Positions 32,552-42,224 of a stretch of DNA of 64,000 nucleotides are shown here, piece after piece. The notes under the pieces are model-generated. The model made no database searches. It was not told where the DNA came from and worked only from the letters and a program-made list of their open reading frames with translations. Within the stretch, counting starts at the first letter, position 1. Every line of letters starts with the position of its first letter. A program made the translations under genes and the position numbers. This DNA is from Prorocentrum cordatum (taxonomy: Eukaryota > Sar > Dinophyceae > Prorocentrales > Prorocentraceae), in contig CAUYUJ010000891.1 in assembly GCA_963575745.1 (NCBI GenBank), forward strand, positions 1,245,665-1,309,664, in the 5' to 3' direction.

Positions 32552-35500
32552 CACGTTCGTCAAGCTCCTTGCTGCCCCGATGAGCAAGGGGCTCACCTTC
32601 GCCACCTGGAATGCAAGGGCATTCTGTCACCACAAGGCGAACCTGGCTGCGCGCAAGAGCAACGACCTTGGGAATGCGCTCCGGGCAGGGGCTATCGTTG
32701 GTATGCAGGAGGTCCACGGGTCGGCCGTGCGCCTGCGTATGTTGATAGATCGCTTGGGAACGGGCTACCAGATGTTCTACTCCTTCGGTGACAATGCTGA
32801 CGAGTCCCTCCGAAGCGTTGCCACCATCTTCCCCTTCAAGGTGCGCGCGGGCTGGACCTGCGCAAGACGTACTCCATCAAGGCTCGGGTGATCCGCGTTA
32901 CGGCCACGATCACGGACGGGCCATGCGCTGGCTACACTCTGAAGCACTGGAACATTCATGACCACGACCTATCCCGCGAACAGGTTCGGCGTGTCGCTGG
33001 CGAGCTCCAGGCCGATCTACGTGACATGGAAGTGGACCCGAGGAGGCGCTGTGTGGTGATCGTGGGCGACATCAATTACGGCGAGAATGTCGAGGTGGAG
33101 GACCCCCTGGTCCCTGGAGGCGGGCGCAGGGCCGCATCGCACCCCCGCGGCCGCGCATGGGCTCACTCGCTCAGTGCTGTGACGGACATGGTCCCTAACA
33201 AGCCGACGCACTGGCATCCAGGCAGACAGATCGCCACCTCGATTGACAAGATTTGGATTGGCTCCCCACGCTGGTTACTCACGCAGACCTTTCAGCATGG
33301 GCAGGTGCATGGGGAGCCACATGAGATGCACCTCGACGGGCTCTCGGACCACGCGATGTTCTCGGTTGCATGGACTCCCCGCCCACCGAGAAAGAGACCT
33401 ACCACGGGCGTCATCAACCCCATCCCGTCCTTCGTCGCGGAGAATCCGTTGTTCGGCGAGATGATCAGGAAGTACGAGAACGCGGTCCCCCTGGATGACC
33501 TCTCTCCCCCCGATCGGGTACACTACCACACGAAGATACTGCAGACGGCAGCGGCCGCCACCCGTGATGCCATTCTTCGTGGTGAGCCTGGCACGCGGGC
33601 GCCGACGGCGCTGATCTGGAGACAACTTGGTCGAGCGATATCGCGTCAGGACTCTCGGATGGCGGAGACCCTCCTGCGACAGCATGCATGGACAAGCCAG
33701 ATGATCGAGCTTCGTCATCACCCAGGTCTGGGCAGAGACCAGGTGGTGCTCCTCGACCCTCAGGGCTTCTCTCGTCGGTACCGCCTGGCGCAACACCGTG
33801 AGATGCAGGCCCGACTCCGCCAGCAACAACATGACATTGACGGGGAACGGCTCGAGTCCAACAAGGGAGCGATGGTCAGGCAGCAGAGGGCCCTTCGTCG
33901 GCGCGCGGCCAAGTGGGCGCCGTCGTCGGCCCGACGTTTCCTGGGTGGCATCGAGCTGGACGACGACACGGCGGCGCGATCGGAGCAGGACATACAGAGG
34001 GCGCTCGCGCACTACTGGCGAGGCGTCTTCGGCGACGACGTGATCAAACGGAAGCTATCTGCGGAAGAGACGATGCGCAACCTTGTCACCAACCCGAACG
34101 GCGTCCCCATGATCTTCCAGGACGGCATCATGGTACCCCTCCCCCAAGATGCTCCTCGTGCTGTCCAGCGCCGACGGGAACTCCAGGATGGATATCTCCA
34201 CCGCTACGGCATCCAGGGTGCTGACTGGGCCTCGATCGAGCCCCCCTCGGCGCACGCCGTGGCATTGGCTCTCCGCAAGGCCCGCAAGTCAGCCTCTGGC
34301 CCCGACGGCCTCGGTGCTAAGGCTTGGCTCGCCACGCCGATGGGGGTCGAGACGCTGGCGGAAGCACTGGCGCGGCAGCTTGACGGCCTCCCCGTGCGCC
34401 AGGAGTGGAACTACACCGTCGCCGTCTTCCCCGCCAAGGGGACGCGTGCTGATGACCCTCATGAAGTCCTCAGGCGCACCGGCGAGACTCGGCCGCTTGC
34501 GCTGGAGAACACCTCCAAGAAGGCCGTCACGTGGGCCCTCAACTCATGCATGAAGAGAATGGCGGAGCGGCACTGCGTGGACACGCAGCGCGGCTTCATA
34601 TGCGGGCGCAACTTCTGCGACAACATAGTCGAGCTGGACTCGCACTCCCGCGTGTTGTCCATGGCTGCGGGGAGCTCCGACTCTCCCTTCCTCATCTCCT
34701 TCGACTGGGGCCAGGCCTTCCCGAGCATCGCGCAGGACTGGCTCTTCGGCTCGCTGCGTGCCATGGGCGCCCCCAGGGTCTCCAGGACGCGCTGAAGGTC
34801 AACTACGACGGGGTCGTCGCCCTTGCGGCCTCCCGCTCGAAGGCGGCGCTCTACTCGGTGCGCTCGGGCATCCTTCAGGGCGACCCCGCCAGCGGCACGC
34901 TGTTCGTCCTCGCCGCCCACCCGTTCGGCCAGGACTTCAAATCCAACCTGGACTCCAAGCGGCGGGGCATCTCGAGGTGGTGCGCTGACGACCTTGGCGC
35001 GGCGGTGATGTCCCAGCGTGGGCTGTGCACGCTGGCCCGAGTCTTCCGTGGTGCGAAGCTCCTGGCAGGCCTGGTGATCAAGCCTGCAAAGTGCCGTGCC
35101 ATCCCGCTGGGAGACCCGCAATGTGCTGGCGCGCTGGAGCGGGCGCGGGACTCCCTGGTTGCTGCGGACCAGGACTGGGTGGCATTCCCCATCGTGGACC
35201 ACCTGGAATACCTGTGCGCGTTGCTGGGACCTGGTGCGACGCAGGAGGCTCAATGGCGTGCTCCGATGAGGAAATATTCTGAGCGCGTCGGAGAGATCTC
35301 CAGGAGCCGCGCGGACGTGCAAGCGGCCATCCACCTGTACCAAGAGCGCTGCGTGCCCGTCCTCTCGTACAAGGCGCAGATGATGGAGGCCCCTGCCACT
35401 CTGAAGAAGCTCGAGCGTGGGAGGCTGGCGCACCTGCTGCGCCTCCCTGGCAGCTTCCTGGGGGACAGCGAGTGGCACGAGCTCAGCACTGTCGGCGGCC

Positions 35501-36432
35501 CGCAGATCCCGTCCGCCACGACCCTCTGCGAGGCAGCCCTAGTGCGGGCGGCGGTGGTCACGCTGGGCCCATGGCGAACGGCTGCGCGGCAGCTCCGAGG
35601 AGCCGCACTGAGGCACCTGCCGCTGGTGCGCACGGTCCGTGGGCGCCCGTGGCCCTGCTGGTGGCGATCTGATGCCATTGCGACGACGCTGGAGAGAGTG
35701 GCGTCGAGCTGCGGGACGGGCCCACGCCCGACGGCCGCGCGCGCCCTCCGCGAGGCCGCCTCCAGCGAGGCCCGACGCAGGCGCCCCAGCATTGCTGCAG
35801 ATGACGAGCGGCAGGCTCCCCTGCAGCGTGTACGTCCACAGTCTCTCCTCTACTCCTCCCTCCTTCGTTCGTACCTTCGCTCCGATCCTCGGCTCCCGCG
35901 CCTCCACCTCCGTCTGCAGGAGCGTCTCCGACGCTGGTTTGGGGTCCACGACGCCGACGCTGGTGCGATCGACTGGTCTGCCGTTGCTGCGGTGATGCGT
36001 CGCATTCCGCCGTCCTGGCGCAGTGCTTGCATCAAGACGTGGGGAGGGGGCTGGATCACCGAGTCCAGGATGCGCAACTCGTATAGGGGTTGCGTCTGGG
36101 GATGTCCTGGGGCTCGCGACTCGCTGAAGCATTACTTTTGCTAGTGCGACCCGATGTATCGGCTTGCCCGTAGGCAATTAAGAGCTGACCTCCCCGCGCC
36201 CCCATTTTTGGACCCCCTCCTGGCTCTGGGACTGATCCACCCCACCCCCGAGACGTTCAAATTCACCGTGTTTTATTTTCAGCTCTATCGGGTAGCTCAC
36301 CAAGAGAGCAAAGCCCGCGCCATCCCGTTTTGTGACAATGATGTTCGCTCGCTCGCTCGCGCGGCACTGCAAGCTGTCGAAATGCCCCTCGGTGATCAGC
36401 GCCGAAGGTGGCCCCGCCCCCAGCGGCGGTAG
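32529..36432 (+). pseudogene. LINE ORF2: endonuclease and reverse transcriptase
   Basis: Begins at ATG 32529 within the end of ORF1. Endonuclease: TFATWNARAF, VGMQEVHGS, then after a one-base shift near 32850, VIVGDINYGEN and LSDHAMFSV. The RT has ARKSASGPDGLGAKAW, RPLALENTSKKAV, motif A ISFDWGQAFPS with its Asp intact, a frameshift at a C run near 34770, motif B SGILQGDPASGTLF and motif C RWCADDLGAAV. The C-terminus has a C-x3-C...H-x3-C zinc knuckle (CVWGCPGARDSLKHYFC) interrupted directly afterwards by TAG 36142-36144. The same frame continues with CDPMYRLARRQL to a stop at 36432. No RNase H is seen. Confidence 0.8.
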
Positions 36433-36465
36433 GTGGGGAAGAGACACGCGGCCCCCCAGACGCTC

Positions 36466-36640
36466 CAACCTCCTCCTCCGCCGCCTCCTCCTCCTCCTTC
36501 TCATTATCCTCCTCCTCCTCCTCCTCCTCCTCCTCCTCCTCCTCCTCCTCCTCCTCCTCCTCCTCCTCCTCCTCGTGCTCTTCCTCCTCCTCCTCCTCCT
36601 CCTCCTCCTCGTCCTCCTCCTCCTCCGCCTCCTCCTCCTG
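36466..36640. repeat. (TCC)n microsatellite at the LINE copy 3 3' end
   Basis: About 175 bp with a few CGT/CGC breaks, 35 bp after the last ORF2 stop. Confidence 0.95.
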
Positions 36641-37300
36641 TCGACCCGCGACCCTCCGAAGCTCCAGGCCGCCTCCGCGCCGGCCCCGCCCACGTGCCGC
36701 CCGTCCGTCCGCCCCCGTATCTCCAGCGATCTGATTTGTTATCTCGGCTAACAGAGTTCCAACCTACATTAGCCTTGACCACCAGAAAGAATTTCGAACA
36801 CCGAGGAAGTACCGCAACTGGATGGGTTTTACGTGCGGGTCCCTGGGAGGCGATACTCGTTCGACACTTCGCCATCGTGTCGGGCAGACTCTGTGTTGGT
36901 ATTTTCTGGGTGCTCGAAATTATGTTTGGGATGTGGCACTTAAGCAAGATGGGAACAAACTTAAGTTCTCGGATGCCAGGTTGTTGTTGGTCGTGGTGGG
37001 TAGCGGCCGATCTGCACTCCAGATTGGTCGTGGCCAGCCGGTCGCGACCGATTCTGAAGCAGGTCCGGTGGTGACCGATGCCAGAATGTGAAACACCGAT
37101 CTCGTCGGTAGCGACCAGGAAATTCTGGCATCCAATGATCAAGGGAGGTCTGGCCTGGACCAGGTGTTCATCCGGGGTCGTTTGTGGACGGTGCCGCCAG
37201 CGCCCCAAGTTGCAGCCTGGCCGCCGTTTTCGTTCGTCTTCAATCCCAGCGTTTTCCGCTGCTCGCGGCCTCTGATGGGGCCCGTCACCTCGAGTGGGCG
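36641..37300. other. No gene seen
   Basis: Contains GGTCGTGG/GGTCGCGACC-type inverted segments around 36985-37100 but no coding frame I trust. Confidence 0.35.
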
Positions 37301-37607
37301 CAGGGGTGACTCTTCGCCGGAGCGACCTGTTTGGTGCGGGCCCGGTGGGGTCCCCCCATCGCTGGGGCCCCCCCCCTCGCTGAGCGCGAAGCGGCAGCGG
37401 CGGCCTGCGCGCCTGGCGGCGGCCTGCGGCTTGCCCTTGCTGGGGGCCCCTCCTCACCTTCCTCGTCCTCCTCCTCCTCCTCCTCCTCCTCCTCCTCCTC
37501 CTCCTCGTCCTCGTCCTCCTCCTCCTCGTCCTCCACCCTCGCGCGCGCCCCCGCAAAGCCGCGCACCACAGGTCCCTCCTGCCTGGGGTCGTTCCCGCGT
37601 GTCGCCG
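37301..37607. mobile_element. S-family element with an internal (TCC)n expansion
   Basis: Left GGTGACTCTTCGCCGGAGCG; body GCGAAGCGGCAGCGGCGGCC; right AAGCCGCGCACCACAGGTCC ending CGTGTCGCCGATC. A (TCC)n stretch (37461-37535) sits inside. The host gene is not identified. From 37608 to 38124 I see nothing recognisable. Confidence 0.6.
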
Positions 37608-38124
37608 ATCATCGGGCCCCAGGGCCAGCAATACTTCGGAGGTGCATAGACCTCCTACCCTGACACGTCGATTCAGGAGTTGGCCGTGTTCGGTTCGCGA
37701 GAGGGCGTCGCGGCCGCTTTTTTTGCGGGCCCAGGTCCGTCGAATTCGGTCCGAGGCCGTTTTCACTAAGGGGAGGTTCACTAAAGGGAGGTTTGTCCAC
37801 CGCCGAATCATGGATCCAGGGCGAAGCTGCCCCTGGGGAAGTGGGCAGGTGCTCGCCCTCCGCCTGCCGTCCCGTGTCTTCCCCGGCCGTCCGTCCCCCT
37901 CTGTTCCCCTTCGGCCTCGCGCGTCTTGGAAGGGGGGGGGGGGTGGGACTCCCCCCCCCTTGGGCTGCCTCTGGTCATCGTCGCTGCGTCCCCGACGTCG
38001 GCGCTGCTGGCGGCCGCCAGCGCCGGCGCCACAGCCGAAGCCGCGGGAGGGTTCGGGAGAGGGGCGGGTTCGGGGGGAGGGGAGTCCCCCTGGTTCTGAT
38101 CGACGGCGCCAAGTTTTGGGGGGG

Positions 38125-41100
38125 TGCCCAGTCCGACCCGCTGTTTGTATGATTACAACCATGCCTTTTTGATCGATTCCCTGGCGATTGGAACGGTATG
38201 ATTCATCAGTTGACTCATCATGCATGTTCGTCGTCCTCGTTCTTTTTCATTTTCCCGTTATTTGTTCTTCTCCCCAGGTTTTTTTGCAACGCCTTTACAA
38301 AAAGGATTCCTTGTGCGGCGCCCTTACAAAAGGATTTCACTTGTGGAGGATCTGCAATGGCTTCCACTATGGAAATCCTGTGGTAGCAGCCTGTAAATTG
38401 GGATTTGTTTGTGGTGGCCTTTCATGAAGATGTAAGTTTAGGGAATCTGCAGCGGCAGCACCGTGGGCCAAGGAAAGCTGGAGAGGAAAACAAGAATAAC
38501 CAAAAAGACATGAAAAAACATGTGCTTCACCAGGGAAAGCAGGACAACAACATGAAAACCTGTGACTGCCGTTATTTTGAAGGTAAATGGCCGATGGAGT
38601 AAAATCTGTGTAACGCCTTTACAAAAGGATCTCTTTCGTGGCGACCTTACAACAGATTTTAAGTATGATGGATCTGCAGTGGCCCCCCACACTTGGACTC
38701 CTTGTGTAGCAGCCTGTCCAAAGGGATTCCTGTTTTGGCGGCCTTACAAGAAGGTTTTAAGTGTAGGGGATCTGCGGTGGCGGCACCGTGGGCCCAGGAA
38801 AGCTCACCCTAAAAATGGCGACATTCACAAGTTGTCCTAATTGTTTTCCTGTTTTCCCATGTGAAAACACAAGCTCCTTAATGTTTGTCATGCTTTCCTT
38901 GTTTTCCCCATCTAGCTTTCCTGGGCCCACGGTGCCGCCACTGCAAATCCCCCAGACTACAAACCTTCTTGTAAGGCCGCCACACAAGGAATTCCTTTTG
39001 TACAGGCTGCTACAAAAGGATGATCGTTGTAAGGGGCGTCGCAAATCCATCACACATACATTTTTTGCAAGGTCGCCACAAACAGGGGTCCTTTTTTTGT
39101 AAAGGCCGACATAACATTATTTTAAATGTAGATCGTCTGGACCTTGAAAATAACAGGAGCCAAATGTTTTACTAGTTTTTTTTCTTTTTCCCCTTGTGAC
39201 AGCACAAGTTGTTTAATGTGTTTCCTGCTGTTGTCCTGTTTTCCTCTTTAGCTTTCCTGGGCCCACGGTGCCGCTACTGCAGATCCCCTACACTTAAAAC
39301 CTTGTTGCACGGCCGCCACAACAGGAATCCCTTGTGCACAGGCTGCTACTAAGGATTCGAAGTTCGGGGGGCACTGCAGACCCATCACACTTATAATCCT
39401 GTTGTACGGTCACCGCAACAACGGATCCTTTTTGTAAAGGCCGCTATAATATCATTTTACGTGTAGATCATCTGCACCTTGGAAATAGCGTCAGTCACAT
39501 GTTTGCCTAGTTGGTTCCTGCTTCCCCCAATGAAACAGATGTGTTTGTCATTTTTGTCCTGTTGTGGTCCTGTTTTCCTCTTTAGCTTTCCTTGGCCCAC
39601 GGTGCCGCCACTGCAGATCCCCTACAAGTAAAACCTTTTTGTGTAAGGCCGCCACAACAGGAATCCCTTTGGACAGGCTGCTAAGCAAGGAGTCCAAGTG
39701 TGGGGAGCATTGCAGAACCATCACAATTAAAACCCTTTGCGAGTAAGGTCGCCGCAACAACGGATCCTTTTGTAAAGTCCGCTACAAACTGATTTTTAAT
39801 GCAGAGCTTCTGCACCCTGAAAATAGCAACAGTCATCGGTGTTCCTAGTTTTCTCTTGTTTTCCCATGTGTGGTTCCATATTTTTCGTGTTTGTCTCGTT
39901 TTCCTCTTAAGCTTTCCTGGGCCCACGGTGCCGCCACTGCAGACACCGACAATTAACATGTTTGTGTAAGGCCGCCACATCAAGAATCCATGTTTGTACA
40001 GGTTGCTACGAAAGGATTCTAACTGTGAGGACTATTGGAGACCCATCGCAATCCAAATTCTTTTAGGCCATATGCACTTTAAACGTAGCGGCAGACACAT
40101 GTTTTCCTAGCTGTTTCCTGTTTCCCCATGTGGCAATATAGGTTGTGTCATGTCTGTCCTGTTTTTCCGGTGTTCCTCTTTGCCTTTCTTGGGCCCACGG
40201 TGCCGCCACTGCAGATCCCCCACACTTAGAACCGTATTAGAAGGCTGCTACAAAAGGATTCGAGTTGTGGGGGCCATGGCAGATCAACCACAATAAAAAT
40301 CCTTCTGTAAGGTCGCCACAAAAGGGGTCCTTTTGGTAAAAGGCCGCCACACAGGTTTTTAACTGTTAGGTTTATCTGCACCCAAAAAACATCGACAGAC
40401 ACCTGTTTTCCTAGCTGTGTCCTGTTTTCCACTGTGAACCACATGTTTTTTCATTTGTTCCTGTTTTCCCGTTTTCCTCTTTAGTTTTCCTGGGCCCACG
40501 GTGCCGCCAGTGCAGATCCCCCACATTTAAAACATTTTTGTAAGGCCGGCACGAAAAGGAATCCGTTTTACAGGCTGCGACAAAAGGATTTCAAGTGTGG
40601 GGGCCATTGCAGATCCTCTACACAGAATATCCTTCTTTAAGGTCGCCACGCAAGGTATCCACTGGTAAAGGCCGCTACAAAAAGGATTCTAAGTGTTCGG
40701 TTATCTGCGCCCTAGAAATAGCGACAATCACACGTTGTCCTAGATTTTTCCCTTGTGAAAACACATGCTGTTTCATGTTTGCCATATTTGTTCTTCTTGT
40801 CATCTCTAGCTTTCCTCGGCCCACGGTGCCGCCAGTGCAGATCCCCCACAATCCAAATCGTATTGTAAGGCCGCCACGAAAGGAATCCCTCTGCACAAAC
40901 GGATTCTAAGTGTGGGGGCCATTGCAGATCATCCACACTTAGAACCCTTGTGTAAGGTTGCCACAGAAGGAATCCTTGTGTAAAGGCGTAACAAAAACAC
41001 CTGGGGAGAAGAAGGATAAGAAGGAACGGGAAGATGAAGAAAAACGAAGACGACGAACATGCATGATGAGTAAACTGGTAGTCCATAGCGTTCCAATCGC

Positions 41101-41165
41101 GAGGAAACCCTCAAACACTTGGTTGTAATCGCACGAACGGCGGGTCCCACGTGGGGGCCCACCCC
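38125..41165. mobile_element. Fold-back DNA element, about 3 kb, long TIRs and internal repeats
   Basis: 38150-38305 is inverted at about 40980-41130: GATTACAACC, GCGATTGGAACG, ACTCATCATGCATGTTCGTC and TTCTTCTCCCCAGG occur in the same order on opposite strands. The match continues outward (GACCCGC.GTT.GT). Between the TIRs are about nine diverged units of 265-340 bp carrying CCTGGGCCCACGGTGCCGCC. The first two (near 38460 and 38780) are inverted relative to the other seven. GC is visibly lower than outside. No transposase frame, so non-autonomous. Confidence 0.75.
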
Positions 41166-41562
41166 CAGGTTCGAAACGCGCCGCCGAATGTTCCCAAGGC
41201 AAGCGCCCGTGAAACGCGCTCTCTTTGAGATAGCCCCAGGGACCCGACCTGTGGGCCAGCCGAAGAAGCCAACACACCTCCTCGACGAGAACCCACGAAA
41301 ACGGTGTCGATTGATGATTGCATACAGGCCCGCAAGACAAGGGCCCAAGAGTGCCCCAAGAGGGGGGATCCGAATTGCCATTCGGAACCCCCCACCCCAA
41401 GAGCGCCCACAGGACAGCCAGCATGCTGCACGCATGCCCTCAGAGGCCTCCAAAAGGCCCCCCGGATACCCCCAAGACGCACTTAGGAGGCCGCACGATT
41501 CATTCATCTTTCGTGTCCTCCTCATACTATGTCTTGCATTCTTCCTTCATCCCTCATCATTC
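41166..41562. other. No gene seen
   Basis: No repeat or convincing frame; short inverted continuation of the fold-back element possible at the left edge. Confidence 0.3.
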
Positions 41563-41768
41563 GGGAGAATCGATATGAGTGCGGAAGCTATGGGAATGAC
41601 GGCCAACGGCATTTCCTGCCCATTTTGAACAGCAATCGTTGTCGGTGTCCCCGCGGATGTTGTCCATTTGAGAGAAGGCCAGCTGCCCAACAGCGACCGC
41701 TGTCGGTTTTGGATATAATTTGCTGTTGGGCATCGTACCCATGTTTGCACTACCCACTTCGGGCGTCT
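41563..41768 (+). mobile_element. Introner-like element, family N, second copy
   Basis: Aligns end to end with the intron at 42363-42580. Shared blocks include CCTGCCCATTTTGA.CAG, TGTCGGTGTC.CCGCGG and CTGCCCAACAGCG.CCGCTG, then GTACCCATGTTT near the right end. It may lie in the 5' UTR of the next gene or between genes. Confidence 0.75.
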
Positions 41769-41803
41769 TAAGTTATCTCCTTCGTCCTCAGTATGTTCCG
41801 TCT

Positions 41804-41824
41804 CCGGAACACTTTGGGCTCAAG
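41804..41824 (+). other. Possible eroded spliced-leader relict
   Basis: CCGGAACACTTTGGGCTCAAG matches DinoSL at 16 of 21 positions, with a perfect GGCTCAAG end, 400 bp before the start codon of the next gene. Could be chance. Confidence 0.3.
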
Positions 41825-42103
41825 CAGACCATCACCTGAGCACCGTATATTTATCCAGTGGCGCTGCCGCGTGATTCCGCCACCGCGCTCGAGCGGGCGC
41901 CAAGGGAGGGGGTAGAGGGGTGGGGGGGCCCCGCTGGGGGGGAAGTCCACTGAGGGTCCCTCCCCGAATTTCGTATCTAGACACATGTTCTGCCTTTCTG
42001 CTCAGAAGGCCCAAAAAGCAGGGACTGGGTCATACAAGCGAACGCATCTTGGGCTCGATGCGTCGGGGGGTCCCAAGCACTGCCTCGCAAGGAGCGAGAG
42101 GGC

Positions 42104-42105
<2 letters not shown>

Positions 42106-42142
<37 letters not shown>

Positions 42143-42176
42143 ACATATAATCACACACACACACATACACACATAC
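42106..42176. repeat. (AC)n microsatellite
   Basis: About 70 bp of AC with AT interruptions, 50 bp before the start codon at 42225. Confidence 0.95.
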
Positions 42177-42224
42177 CGCTGCAAGCGCGCTGGCGGATTG
42201 TTCCTGGGCGTTCAACGATTCCAA

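Larger units (their letters stand above)
30880..36465 (+). mobile_element. LINE copy 3, family B, near full length
   Basis: A 5.6-kb non-LTR element. Order: spliced leader, ORF1, overlapping ORF2 (endonuclease, RT with CADD, terminal zinc knuckle, no RNase H), then (TCC)n. Its RT and C-terminus differ clearly from copies 1 and 2, yet the 5' block after the leader is related. Frameshifts in ORF1 and ORF2 and one TAG make it inactive as assembled. Confidence 0.88.
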
